From contig CAXTCN010000012.1 in NCBI GenBank assembly GCA_964242575.1, forward strand, positions 1 through 64,000: a DNA stretch of 64,000 bases, written 5' to 3'. Below, piece after piece: positions 23,575 through 32,607 of this stretch. Source of the stretch: JANPPS01 sp964242575. GTDB taxonomy: Bacteria > Pseudomonadota > Alphaproteobacteria > Acetobacterales > Acetobacteraceae. The notes beneath the pieces are model-generated. The model had not been told where the DNA came from, searched no databases, and worked only from the letters and a program-made list of their open reading frames with translations. Position 1 is the stretch's first letter. Every line of letters starts with the position of its first letter. The position numbers and the translations under genes were made by a program.

Positions 23575-26500
23575 ATGGTGCGATACCGCAATGAGGCCTA
23601 TGGCGGGCCGCTCGCGTCGATAGCCGGCCGCGTCAGCGCTGGCAGCAGGGTTATGGTCATGGGAGCGATTGCCGAGTACGCCAAGGCTGCAGCTGCCGTT
23701 GCAAAGGATGCAGCCGCCGTTGCAGCCGTTGTCGCCAAGGATGCAGCAGCCGTTGCAGCCGTTGCTGTTGGGCTTTCAGTGCTGGCCTGGGTGATTGGCG
23801 TTGGCATTATTAGGTTGTGGCGCGGCAAGCGGGCTCCATTCGGTCTTGCGCCCTTTGTGGCTGCGCCTGAGTTGGATGCCAGCATCGGACCTATTGTCCG
23901 CATGGCGCTCCTTATGGAGTTACGGCGGGCGTCCGCACTCTGGCATCAGCAGGTCCGTAAGCCACGGGATGGGAACGGGGGAAATGGCAGCGGGAACAAG
24001 GAACTGCTCAGGATCGAGATAGCGACCCGGGGGCAAGTTCGCGCGATGCCGAGCTCAAGCTTGTCGCTCGTTTCCACTCCTTGGTCGAGCGGCACGGCCA
24101 GCGACTACGAGAGCCTAAGGGGCAGATGGGACACATTGCCCGACGCTGCAGTCAGCCGCGTTTTGCCGCAATGGAGTGAGCCGAAGTCGTCTCTGCTTTC
24201 AAGCCATGTCTCGGCGCCCTCTTCCAAGTTCGAGAGCGACGCGATCGAGATTGGAAGCGCTGGCACGAAAATCGCCGTGCTGAAGTTGGCCAAAGCGCTG
24301 TGGAGGTGGAAACCGGACAAGTACGAACGCGAGGTTGAAGGATACATGGGGTGCCTCGACGGCCACCTGCGCGCGACCGCAGTGGTAAGGCCAAAAAGGT
24401 TCATTGTTCGCACGCGTTCCCGGCTGGGGGAGCGCATCGGTCGCGCGTGCCGCTGGCTGGGAAGGCTGGGGGTTCGGGCGTGTCGTCGGCTGGGGGAGCG
24501 TGTCGTTCGCGCGTGCATCTGGCTGGGGGAGCGCATGGATCGCGCGTGCCGCGGGCTTGGAGAGCGCATGGATCGGGCGTGTTCCTGGTTCGAAGGGCCG
24601 GTGGTCCGGGCCTGCCGCTGGCTGGGGACGCGCATGAACTGGGCGTGCGTCTGGTTGGAGGGGCCGGTGGTCCGGGCCTGCCGCTGGCTGGGGGAGCGCA
24701 TGGATCGCGCGTGTTCCTGGTTGGAAGGGCCGGTGGTCCGGGCCTGTCGCTGGCTAGGGGAGCGCATGGACTGGGCGTGCATCTGGTTGGAGGGGCCGGT
24801 GCATCGGGCCTGCCGCTGGCTCGCGGGGCACATCGTTCACGCGCCTCGCTGGCTGAAGGGGCGCCTAGTTCGTGCGCGTCGCTGGCTGGAGGGGCGCATA
24901 GTCCGCGTGCCTCGCTGGCTGGGTTTACTCAGGCCGCAGGGGGTTATGGGCCACCATGGCATCAAGGCCTGGGAGACGCGGGAACATGAGTGCGCGGCAA
25001 GGCTGGTGCATCCGGTGAGCGTCGCGGAACGAACGGGGGGACCGGGCGGGGCGGCGAGGGCGGCTGGACCCGATAATGCCGGGAAGGCCACGTCGGCCGA
25101 CGTTGTTGAGAGGGCCGCCGAGCTTGGAGTCGAGCTGGCCTACAGGATACTGGCTGGCGGGACGGACGCTGGCTGGCAGGCGGACAAGCATTACGTCGCC
25201 GCCGTGGCGTGCTACAACCTTGGCGTAAGCAACGGCAAGAGCGAGCCACTGCGCCAAACTCTTGAACGCGTGAAGGAAATACGCAGGATCAGCCCAGGTT
25301 ACGAACGCCTGCCGAACCTGATGATCGCAGTCTCCGACGAGCTGCTCAAGTTGCAGGACATCGAAGGCGCAGAGCAGGCGCTGCTTGCCGTGACGTCCGA
25401 CTACGACGCGCCCGGCAACACAGGTGCGGCAAGAACGCGGGTATGGGAGCGATCTGAGCGTGAGCGGATATACGAAAGCGAACGGATAGAGATTTTTTCG
25501 CGTCTAAGTTCGATTTACATCCGAAAAGGCAACCGCAAGGCAGCCAACTCAGCGCTGAAGCAATCCGAAGGTCTGGTGGAACGCAGTCCGAACAAAGCGG
25601 ATTATAATGATTACGTGAGGCAAGTAATAAGCCCAATTTCGGCTGCGCTCATGGCCTTGCCGAACGAAGACAGTGGTGAGACAGAAGATAACGACAGAAT
25701 AAAAGCACAGAAAATTGTTGAGAGTTTGGTAACGGATATATACTCTGAAACTTCAAAGCCTATTTTCATCATACAGAAAAACAACGATAGTGAAATTAAA
25801 CAAGGTCTGCGTGATATTGAAATTGCTGATCAGTTAGCAAAAATACACTTCAATGCAGATGCACTCGCAAGATACTTGAGTGCAGAGAGCACGCTTGGAA
25901 AGTTCGACCAGTTCAAAAATAATATGAGGTATATCCACTGGCGTCGTGGTGTTATGCATCAATTCACTTATCTTGAGGGTCGTCGCAAGGCCGAGGCTTC
26001 AGCCTTGGAATTTAGAAAGATTTGGAGGAAGTTGAGTGTGCATTTCGAACTGAAAGATAGCAGTGCAAAGAAAAAATTCGACGAGCTGTTTGAACAAGCG
26101 CCAAACTGGTTGCGTAACACAAAGGATTGGAGGAGAGAGTCCATACAAATAACGAAGATCGACGAGCACCGTAAAAAGGAACAACTAGCTCGCCTTAATG
26201 GACAGCGAGATCGCCTTATTAGAAGCTTTGATGAATGTGCTCTAATTATAGCGCCAGCCAAAGAGGAAGAAAAAGACAAAGCAGAACAAGAAACAAAGAC
26301 GTCGGAGTCTGTCGAGTGGTTAACTCAAGCAAGAACCTGCCTCGAAGCATTCTTGGAAGAATCTAATCAGGCCAAGACGGGTTTCAGTGATGCAGAGGAC
26401 GCTTTCAGAGAAGCTACAATAGAAGCTGAAAGAATAGATCTGCTGCCTGGCCGGCGGCGCAAAAGAGTATTCGATTTATTTAACAAAAATAACAGAATCA

Positions 26501-27699
26501 GCGAAGAAAAACAAGAGAGCGATAAGTGGTACGTAGTCGAAGCATGGAATGATTTGGGGGTATTGCTTTCTGCAACAGATCGCCTTCCCGATGCTAAAGA
26601 AGAACTCAATAAGGCATCACGCAAGGTAGCGACGGAGTGGGATATACAGCATAACCTCGCCTTAGTGGAAAACAAGATTCTTGAAACGTATGGCGCTAAG
26701 CGGACCGCCGATGCACCGAAACAGGCTAGTGACAACAAGAGCCCAACCACCTTTGGCAAGGTTGTCGGACTTTACCATGACGCCATAACGCTCGCGCCCG
26801 CCGAAGCGCTCCCAAGGATCAACCTGGCTCAGCTTCTTGAACGCACCGGCAAGCACGAGGCTGCCCGGTTGCATTTTGCCGCTGCCCAGGCAAACGCCGC
26901 CGCGAGACGCGGCGTCGATGCGCTGCACGACTTAAAGCAGTGCATCTACGGCCAGGCCCGCGTTCTCGAAAGGCTTGGGCGCTTTAAGGAGGCGGCGGAC
27001 ATCTTGGAGGCGCATCATACCGTTGAACCGGAAAACGCGGGCATCGAACTTTACCTGGGACTACTGAAACTTAGGCAGGGCATGGTCACTGACGGAGACG
27101 GCCATGAGCAGGCGCTCATTCACGTCCGGCGTTCACGCGACGTCGCCGCGAGCAGCAAGACGAGCCACGACGATGAACTGATCGAGCGTCTGGCTGATGA
27201 AAATGAAGGGTTCATCTATCGCTGCATGGGCTTGCCCCGGATAGCTCGATCATACTTCGAGCGTTGCAAAGACGAGAGCGCCTATGCGTGCGCAAGCCTG
27301 TCGTTCATGGCCTATGAGGCTGAAAAGCTGGACGATGAGAAGAAGTATAGAACGCAAGCCTCGAAGCTGAGAGATGAGAAAAAGAGTGCGAACTTAAACA
27401 CGGGCGGCAACCAGAACAAAAACGCGTGCGCCGAGAACTACATTGAAGCGTGCTTCAATACCTTGATTGGAGACACTGACAAGGCTTTCGAGTCTCTTGA
27501 GAAAGCGCTGATCTGGCAGCCCGGAATACGGGAGTGGTGCCGGGTGGACCCTGATTTCAAGCGCATCGCTCATACCAAGCGCTTCCAGGAGTTGCTCGGG
27601 CCAAAAAGAAAACCGGCCAAGGAGAACGGCGAGCTCGCAGTCCCGCCCTCACCGCACCAGCCAGGCCACAACGGCGCCCAGGAAGGAGAAGCCCGCTAA
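23575..27699 (+). CDS. Giant membrane-anchored TPR protein with hendecad Cys/Trp array
   Basis: A protein of about 1,374 aa. An Ala/Lys/Asp-rich repeat (residues about 35-63) leads into one membrane helix (V-A-V-G-L-S-V-L-A-W-V-I-G-V-G-I-I). A region with A-I-E-I-G-S-A-G-T-K-I follows, then sixteen 11-residue units at residues 279-454. From about 480 on it is helical and solenoid-like: TPR-type pairs (A-Y-R-I-L-A-G-G; Y-L-S-A-E-S-T-L-G-K-F; W-N-D-L-G-V-L-L; L-P-R-I-N-L-A-Q-L-L-E) with C-terminal repeats to 1,370. The ATG at 23659, with AGGG upstream, is an alternative start. Bases about 25450-26900 are A-rich, unlike the flanks, so the gene is a mosaic. Function unknown; a scaffold or sensor is likely. 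Confidence 0.8.
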   Translation: MVRYRNEAYGGPLASIAGRVSAGSRVMVMGAIAEYAKAAAAVAKDAAAVAAVVAKDAAAVAAVAVGLSVLAWVIGVGIIRLWRGKRAPFGLAPFVAAPELDASIGPIVRMALLMELRRASALWHQQVRKPRDGNGGNGSGNKELLRIEIATRGQVRAMPSSSLSLVSTPWSSGTASDYESLRGRWDTLPDAAVSRVLPQWSEPKSSLLSSHVSAPSSKFESDAIEIGSAGTKIAVLKLAKALWRWKPDKYEREVEGYMGCLDGHLRATAVVRPKRFIVRTRSRLGERIGRACRWLGRLGVRACRRLGERVVRACIWLGERMDRACRGLGERMDRACSWFEGPVVRACRWLGTRMNWACVWLEGPVVRACRWLGERMDRACSWLEGPVVRACRWLGERMDWACIWLEGPVHRACRWLAGHIVHAPRWLKGRLVRARRWLEGRIVRVPRWLGLLRPQGVMGHHGIKAWETREHECAARLVHPVSVAERTGGPGGAARAAGPDNAGKATSADVVERAAELGVELAYRILAGGTDAGWQADKHYVAAVACYNLGVSNGKSEPLRQTLERVKEIRRISPGYERLPNLMIAVSDELLKLQDIEGAEQALLAVTSDYDAPGNTGAARTRVWERSERERIYESERIEIFSRLSSIYIRKGNRKAANSALKQSEGLVERSPNKADYNDYVRQVISPISAALMALPNEDSGETEDNDRIKAQKIVESLVTDIYSETSKPIFIIQKNNDSEIKQGLRDIEIADQLAKIHFNADALARYLSAESTLGKFDQFKNNMRYIHWRRGVMHQFTYLEGRRKAEASALEFRKIWRKLSVHFELKDSSAKKKFDELFEQAPNWLRNTKDWRRESIQITKIDEHRKKEQLARLNGQRDRLIRSFDECALIIAPAKEEEKDKAEQETKTSESVEWLTQARTCLEAFLEESNQAKTGFSDAEDAFREATIEAERIDLLPGRRRKRVFDLFNKNNRISEEKQESDKWYVVEAWNDLGVLLSATDRLPDAKEELNKASRKVATEWDIQHNLALVENKILETYGAKRTADAPKQASDNKSPTTFGKVVGLYHDAITLAPAEALPRINLAQLLERTGKHEAARLHFAAAQANAAARRGVDALHDLKQCIYGQARVLERLGRFKEAADILEAHHTVEPENAGIELYLGLLKLRQGMVTDGDGHEQALIHVRRSRDVAASSKTSHDDELIERLADENEGFIYRCMGLPRIARSYFERCKDESAYACASLSFMAYEAEKLDDEKKYRTQASKLRDEKKSANLNTGGNQNKNACAENYIEACFNTLIGDTDKAFESLEKALIWQPGIREWCRVDPDFKRIAHTKRFQELLGPKRKPAKENGELAVPPSPHQPGHNGAQEGEAR
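24409..24936 (+). repeat. Sixteen tandem 33-bp units encoding 11-residue repeats
   Basis: The unit reads R-A-C-x-W-L-x-x-x-x-x and recurs without gaps from 24409 to 24936. Cys at position 3 holds in 12 units and Trp at position 5 in most. Inner units are nearly identical as DNA (for example around 24660-24790) while outer ones diverge, the pattern of recent unit-by-unit duplication. Eleven-residue periods fit hendecad coiled coils or amphipathic surface helices. Confidence 0.92.
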
Positions 27700-27786
27700 T
27701 ATCAGAATGGCGCGCAACGCGCCGCCCTGTAGCGTGGGGCCGAGCACGGTGCGTAGGACATTGTCGCTGGGATTGTTGTTGGCCAT
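27649..27786 (-). CDS. 45-aa single-helix membrane protein
   Basis: ATG 27786 opens a frame of 45 codons: M-A-N-N-N-P-S-D-N-V-L-R-T-V, then a Gly/Ala/Leu/Val membrane helix ending A-W-L-V-R. The polar start plus one helix is a normal small-membrane-protein layout, and AAGGAATTCC lies upstream of the start. It overlaps the 3' end of the convergent TPR gene by 51 bp. No family recognised. Confidence 0.6.
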   Translation of the reverse strand: MANNNPSDNVLRTVLGPTLQGGALRAILILAGFSFLGAVVAWLVR

Positions 27787-27947
27787 CGGGAATTCCTTCT
27801 GCGAACGCTGGATACAGGCCGCCGCGCCGGTTGTGAAGCGCAGCGCCCATGCAGCATTAACGCTTTAGCAAGCTATCCCTTGTAGGTTTAGCTGGACCAA
27901 GGTGATACACAAAGCCAGGTTCGGAACACGGGGTGCGACAACCGGCC

Positions 27948-28811
27948 ATGCGGATCGCGGCGCTGACGATGGTTTACAACGAGCCGCTGTGGGCCAAGGC
28001 GTGGGCGCGGCACTATGCGGCGGAGCTGGGGGCGGAGCATTGCGTGATGCTCGACCATGGCTCCGACGACGGCAGCACGGCGGCGGACCGGTTGGGCGCG
28101 CCGGTGCGGGTGGAGCGGCTGCACCGGTCGCCGTTGGATGAGGAGTGGCGGCTGCGGGTGGTGACGGCGCGGGTGCGGGGGTTGCTGCGCGAGTACGACG
28201 CGGTGTTCCACTCGGACGTGGACGAGCTGCTGGTCGCGGACCCGGCGCGCTATGCCGGCCTGCGCGCGTTGGCGGAGGGCACAACCGCGCCGGTGCTGAC
28301 GGCGGTGGGGCTGGACGTGCAGCACATGCCGGACGAGGCGGCGCTGGACCCTGGGCGGCCGGTGGGCGCGCAGCGGAGCTGGGTGCGGTTTTCGGCGGCG
28401 ATGTGCAAGCCGGCGCTGGTGCGCCATCCCGTCGCGTGGTGCCCGGGGTTCCACAGCAGCGACGCGGACTTGATTTTCGATGGGTTGTACCTGTTGCATA
28501 TGCGCTATGCGGATTTGGACGCCGGGCTGCTGCGGCTGGCGCGGACGCGGGGCCAGGCGTTCGCCGGGCCGGAGGTGGCGGTGCACCAGCGGGTGACGGA
28601 CACGGAGTTTGCGGCGATGATGCGCGCCATCGCCGGCCTGCCGCGGGGGACAGGCGAGCTTGACCCGGCCGCTGCGCCGTTGGCGCCCTGGCTCGACCGG
28701 CTGCGGCAGTCGCGCGCGGCGCGGGAGACGGAGCGGTTCAAGCTGGACTTGGCGCTGTCCGGCAACGAGCTTTGGCAGGCTGGCCGGCTGTTGCGGGCGG
28801 TGCGCGGCTAG
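27948..28811 (+). CDS. Glycosyltransferase family 2-like (GT92/DUF23 style)
   Basis: A 287-aa protein. It starts at the first strand (I-A-A-L-T-M-V-Y-N-E) and has D-H-G-S-D-D-G-S and the acidic motif F-H-S-D-V-D-E-L-L, followed by a region with paired His and Trp. This is the arrangement of the Glyco_tranf_2_4 group, which often modifies surface glycans. The ATG at 27948 was chosen over an earlier frame opening. It is separate from the glycosyltransferase pair at 16-18 kb. Confidence 0.87.
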   Translation: MRIAALTMVYNEPLWAKAWARHYAAELGAEHCVMLDHGSDDGSTAADRLGAPVRVERLHRSPLDEEWRLRVVTARVRGLLREYDAVFHSDVDELLVADPARYAGLRALAEGTTAPVLTAVGLDVQHMPDEAALDPGRPVGAQRSWVRFSAAMCKPALVRHPVAWCPGFHSSDADLIFDGLYLLHMRYADLDAGLLRLARTRGQAFAGPEVAVHQRVTDTEFAAMMRAIAGLPRGTGELDPAAAPLAPWLDRLRQSRAARETERFKLDLALSGNELWQAGRLLRAVRG

Positions 28812-28864
28812 GCGCGAGGGCAATGCCGCACCATGTCATGACGCACGACGTATGGGGATTGGGG

Positions 28865-29326
28865 ATGACGGAGCGCAATACTCGGGCACGGGCGGTGGCG
28901 ATCGCGTTGCGGCGGCAACGGCCGGACCCCGCGCCGTGGTGGATGTGGGCGGTGCTGGCGGTGGGCTTGTCGTTGGCGGCGGCGTCGTCGGCACGGGCGC
29001 AGCCGGCGGTGCCGGGGACCGGGCCGGGCGCGCAGCCCATCCCGGAGGTGGTGCGGCCCGGCGCGCCGACCTTGCCGCCGGGCGCAGGCGGGGACACCGG
29101 CCTGACGCAGCCCAGGAGCGAGACGCCGTCCGTGCCGGGCACCGGCGATGCGGCGCGGCCGGTGCCGGACGCGGGCGTGGTCGCGCCGGTGCCGCGCGGG
29201 ACGATCACGCCGCCGGCGGGCGCGGGCGGCGACACTCCGGTGATCCGGCCGCCATCGGCCAGCACGATGCCGGTGATCCGGCCGCCGGGCAGCCCGGGCG
29301 GCAATCCGGACGTGGTGCCGAAGTAG
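28865..29326 (+). CDS. Exported Pro/Gly-rich repeat protein
   Basis: A 153-aa protein with a long signal segment (charged start, W-W-M-W-A-V-L-A-V-G-L-S-L, ending A-R-A-Q). The mature part is low-complexity with imperfect repeats: P-G-T-G, P-P-G-A-G-G-D-T and P-V-I-R-P-P occur two or more times. It is probably disordered in the periplasm. No function is assigned. It begins 53 bp after the glycosyltransferase gene. Confidence 0.65.
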   Translation: MTERNTRARAVAIALRRQRPDPAPWWMWAVLAVGLSLAAASSARAQPAVPGTGPGAQPIPEVVRPGAPTLPPGAGGDTGLTQPRSETPSVPGTGDAARPVPDAGVVAPVPRGTITPPAGAGGDTPVIRPPSASTMPVIRPPGSPGGNPDVVPK

Positions 29327-29333
29327 GGCCGCG

Positions 29334-29684
29334 TCAGCGCGCCGGCGCAGCCAGGGCAAACGTGCAACGGGGGGTCACGTACTCCCCGGTCGCGGCCTCG
29401 CGCGTCCACTTGGCATTAAGCCGGGTCGTATAGGGCTGGCGGTCCGCGCCCCGGACGGTGCGCTCCGCGGTGATGGCGCCGTCGGCGGTGGCGGTGCCCT
29501 TGAGGGTCCATGTGCCCTCGTCCGGGTTGAACACCACCGCGCCGTCACGCAGCACCAGGGTCGCTTGGCTGGCGCGGCAGGCGGCGGAGGGTGCTGCGGG
29601 CGTCAGCGTGCCGATGAAGCGCATCGACGGCGTGGCCGGGGTGGCGCAGGCGGAAAGCAGCAGCAGCGGGAGCATCGGGCGCAT
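29334..29684 (-). CDS. Small lipoprotein, META/DUF306-like guess
   Basis: A 116-aa lipoprotein (M-R-P-M-L-P-L-L-L-L-S-A-C-A, Cys13) with a short beta-rich mature part: L-V-L-R-D-G-A-V-V-F-N-P-D-E-G-T-W-T-L-K-G, ending in P-R-C-T-F-A-L. A disulphide between two mature Cys residues is possible. I do not firmly recognise the family. It is convergent with the Pro/Gly-rich gene, 7 bp away. Confidence 0.72.
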   Translation of the reverse strand: MRPMLPLLLLSACATPATPSMRFIGTLTPAAPSAACRASQATLVLRDGAVVFNPDEGTWTLKGTATADGAITAERTVRGADRQPYTTRLNAKWTREAATGEYVTPRCTFALAAPAR

Positions 29685-29847
29685 CGCGGCGGCATAGCGC
29701 GGGCGTGCCGGGCCGGCCAGCGTTAACGTTCGTGCAAGCTTTGCGCGGTATCCCTCATGCAGGCAGTGAACAAGGAACGTCATGCGACAGGGTGCGTTGG
29801 CTGGTGGAAGCGGCCGCAAGCGGGCCGGGCGCTAACGGGGGGCTGGG

Positions 29848-30654
29848 ATGCGGGTGCACCATCTGAACTGCGGGGCGATGCAGCCGTTGGGCGGCGTGCT
29901 GTTCGACGGGGTGACGCGCGGCCTCGGCCCGGCGACGCTGGCGTGCCACTGCCTGCTGCTGGAAAGCGCGTCCGGGCTGGTGCTGGTGGACACAGGCGTG
30001 GTGGGACAGGACGCGCGGCAGTCCCGGGAGGCGCACCATCCGGCGTTCCTGGCGGTGGACAACCCGCGGCTCGACCCGGCCGAAAGCGCCGCGGCGCAAG
30101 TGCGGGCGCTGGGGTTCCGCACCGAGGACGTGCGGCACGTCGTCATGACGCACCTGGACTTCGACCATGCCGCCGGGCTGGTGGATTTTCCTGGCGCGAC
30201 GGTCCACCTGTCGGTCCAGGAGGCGGCGGCGGCGCGGCGGCCGGACGGGGCGAAGGCGCGCGCCCGCTACCGGCCGAAGCAGTGGGGCGCCATGGAGCGG
30301 TGGAAGGCCTGGGACTTCGACCGAACCTGGTTCGGACTGCCGGCAGTCGAGGCTTTGGGGGCGGAGCTGTTGCTGGTGAGCCTGCCGGGGCACACGCCGG
30401 GCCACTGCGGGGTGGCGGTGCGGGACGGCGGCCGGTGGCTGCTGCACGCGGGGGACGCGGTGTTCTTCCGGCGGGAACTGGATGCCGCGCCATCGATGCC
30501 GACGGGCGCGCGGGGCTACCAATGGTTCATGGAGACCAGCCAGCGCGACCGGCGGCGCTCGGTGCGGGCATTGCGGGGGCTGGTGGCGGAGCACGGGGAC
30601 GACGTGCGGGTGGTGTGCACGCACGACCCGCTGCTGGTGGACGCAGGGGTTTGA
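29848..30654 (+). CDS. MBL-fold metallo-hydrolase (quorum-quenching-lactonase-like)
   Basis: A 268-aa protein with the metallo-beta-lactamase metal site: T-H-L-D-F-D-H (H102 to H107), a further His in L-P-G-H-T-P-G-H, Asp in H-A-G-D-A-V, and a C-terminal His in V-C-T-H-D-P. The N-terminal L-V-D-T-G is also typical. Spacing resembles AHL-lactonase and glyoxalase II-like hydrolases. The substrate is not predictable. GGGGGG lies upstream of ATG 29848. It is coupled to the next gene by a TGATG overlap. Confidence 0.88.
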   Translation: MRVHHLNCGAMQPLGGVLFDGVTRGLGPATLACHCLLLESASGLVLVDTGVVGQDARQSREAHHPAFLAVDNPRLDPAESAAAQVRALGFRTEDVRHVVMTHLDFDHAAGLVDFPGATVHLSVQEAAAARRPDGAKARARYRPKQWGAMERWKAWDFDRTWFGLPAVEALGAELLLVSLPGHTPGHCGVAVRDGGRWLLHAGDAVFFRRELDAAPSMPTGARGYQWFMETSQRDRRRSVRALRGLVAEHGDDVRVVCTHDPLLVDAGV

Positions 30655-31013
30655 TGGTGCGGTTGATAATGCCCGCGTTGCTCGCGGCGCTGCTGGCGGC
30701 GCCGGTTTCCGCGCGGGCGCAAACCATCCCGGTCCCGAGCGACACCCGGGCCAGCTACACCGTGCTGCAACTGACGCCGCGGCCGGACGGGCTGGTGGAG
30801 CTGCTGAACCAGCGGGTCGGCCCGTCCGGCACCAGCTTCGCGCGCCGCGAGGTGGACTGCCGCAACAACCAGTTCCGTTTCCTGGGCGACGGCGAGACGT
30901 TGGAGCAGGCCCAGCGCCCGTTGAAGGTGCCGCAGGTCAGCCAGCGGTTGATTAAGGACACGGTGCAGTGGGACGTGTTCCGCTTCGTGTGCGATGGCGG
31001 TGCGCCGCGGTGA
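30654..31013 (+). CDS. Small exported protein downstream of the MBL hydrolase
   Basis: A 119-aa protein with a signal peptide ending V-S-A-R-A-Q. The mature part contains two Cys residues (E-V-D-C-R-N-N and F-V-C-D-G-G) that may pair. The start overlaps the MBL stop, so it is probably co-expressed. No family recognised. Confidence 0.72.
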   Translation: MVRLIMPALLAALLAAPVSARAQTIPVPSDTRASYTVLQLTPRPDGLVELLNQRVGPSGTSFARREVDCRNNQFRFLGDGETLEQAQRPLKVPQVSQRLIKDTVQWDVFRFVCDGGAPR

Positions 31014-31212
31014 CGCGGCGGGCCGCGTTTAGGCGGGAGTACTGGGCGTAGGAAAAAATGCAAAAGCTATACTTTCCACAATCAAACAAGTAAGTGCACT
31101 ATGAGCAGCCTTGTTCATTTGAGCTTGTCATATGGCGAGGTTGCCGGGTCAAGTAACACTGACTTTGGCTTGGCTCCTGGCTTTTCAAGGAAAGAGCGAG
31201 AGAGGAGTTTAC

Positions 31213-32151
31213 TTGGTATTGTGCGCTTATGTGGATGATAGCGGTCGAGGAAATAAGCCCGTCTTCGTTTTAGCAGGACTTCTTGCTGATACCGCTTCCT
31301 GGGCCAGGTTTTCCGACGATTGAGATGAAGAACTAAAGAAAGAGCCGTTCAAAAGATACAGCAAAATGCAAGAGTATATGCGGCTTGATATATGGGATGA
31401 TCCGACATCGCCGCAAAGGTTAGCAAAGCTTTATGCACTTCAAAGCATTATGAACAAACACGTAGAATGCGGATTTTCAATTTCGTTTCTCAGTGGCGAT
31501 TACAGGGAAATCTTCAAAGAGGCAGTTCCAAAACTCTGGCGTTCGGAATATCACTTTGCTGTTAGAGCTTTCATTTCTGAACTTCTTAATCACGAATACG
31601 AAAGCGGGCGAACGAGTAAGATCGACTTCATTTTCGATGAGCAGACTAACGAGAGCGCCGCTGTTGAGATTTCATGGAAGCGTCTAAAGCAAGGCGGTGC
31701 CTCGAGTAGATTTAGGAGAAGGATGGGATCTATCACTTACGGGTCCGACCAACACCTTAGGCCCCTTCAAGCTGCAGATATGATGGCTTGGCTATCTAGA
31801 AGGATGTCTGCTGACATGCTTGGGGATGCCGGACAACTCTGGCCTGAAAACGCAGGTGAGCCACTTTACGATGCCAGAATTCTTAACATGGGGAACCCGA
31901 AAATGGTTCTGGAGGCGATCCAGGCAGGGGACGGAACCCCCGCAGACGCGCATGCCATGGCTCTTAGGTTGTCCTCTAAAGCTTGGCACGCAGGGCGCGG
32001 CCTAAACATACCCATGAGAAACAGGTTTATCGATCGCGAGCAGCTGGAGATGCACCGAAACCGCTTAGTGGCAGCGGGTGAGCTTGTGCTCAAGCCAGAT
32101 ACACCGCGCCTAACTAGGCGCCAGCGCAAGCAATTATCTCAAAATCAATGA
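31213..32151 (+). pseudogene. DUF3800 protein gene broken by one in-frame TGA
   Basis: The frame reads C-A-Y-V-D-D-S-G at the start, which is the acidic motif of DUF3800 nuclease-like proteins, then V-F-V-L-A-G-L-L and W-A-R-F-S-D-D, a TGA at 31321-31323, and continues D-E-E-L-K-K-E-P through F-I-F-D-E-Q-T-N and L-Q-A-A-D-M-M-A-W to Q-N-Q. Family members have Trp where the TGA stands (S-D-E-W), so one TGG-to-TGA change explains it. A TTG at 31213 with GAGGAG upstream is the likely start. GC content is lower than the surroundings, which suggests transfer. Confidence 0.85.
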
Positions 32152-32226
32152 TTGTTTCCGAACTGTTTAGAGATAGTACAGGCAAATGCTCTCTCAGATT
32201 TTTAGCCGTTTCTCTCAAAGTAATCC

Positions 32227-32255
32227 TTGGTATCCGCCCCAAGTAAGACTATGCC
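32227..32255 (+). promoter_or_regulatory. Shared phage promoter-like element, copy 1 (before terminase)
   Basis: TTGGTA (32227-32232), 17-bp spacer, TATGCC (32250-32255). Flanks and spacer match copies 2 and 3: TCCTTG, then CCCCA, then AAG, then AT(A/G)CC at the same spacing. It lies 134 bp upstream of the small terminase-like gene, in a gap with no gene (32152-32388). Confidence 0.6.
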
Positions 32256-32388
32256 TTCCAGTAGCGTGTAGGGTCGTGGTGCGCGCCAATACGCCGTTCC
32301 AACCCTGGTTACAACGATAGTAACGAACGCGCGCTGTCCAGTACAGCGCCGGGTTCTGCACGCTGAATATGCAAGTCACGGAGGCCCC

Positions 32389-32607
32389 ATGCCGACGCCG
32401 CTGGAAGTGCTGCTGCGCGTGATGAACCGGAAATGGACGGAGGGGGACGAGGACGGGGCGGTGCAGTTGGCCAAGGCCGCCGCGCCGTATGTCCACCCGC
32501 GGGCGGCGGCGCGGGGGTCAGTGGATTTGGCGGAAGTGGGGGACGATGAGCTGGAACGGATGCACGGCGGCGACGGAGCGGGCGCTGCGGAGGGACCTCC
32601 GGACTAG
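32389..32607 (+). CDS. Small terminase-like phage protein
   Basis: A 72-aa protein starting M-P-T-P-L-E-V-L-L-R-V-M-N and carrying A-A-P-Y-V-H-P-R. It lies directly before, and overlaps, the large terminase gene, the usual place of the DNA-recognition subunit. It is shorter than classical TerS and has no clear helix-turn-helix, so it may be a terminase accessory. CGGAGGCCCC precedes the ATG. Confidence 0.65.
   Translation: MPTPLEVLLRVMNRKWTEGDEDGAVQLAKAAAPYVHPRAAARGSVDLAEVGDDELERMHGGDGAGAAEGPPD

Noticed and set aside
24409..24936. CRISPR or minisatellite unrelated to coding
   Set aside because: The period is exactly 33 bp in frame and encodes a regular 11-residue unit.
31132..31323. Separate 63-aa gene
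   Set aside because: Same frame as the DUF3800 remainder and contains its N-terminal motif; it is the front piece of the interrupted gene.
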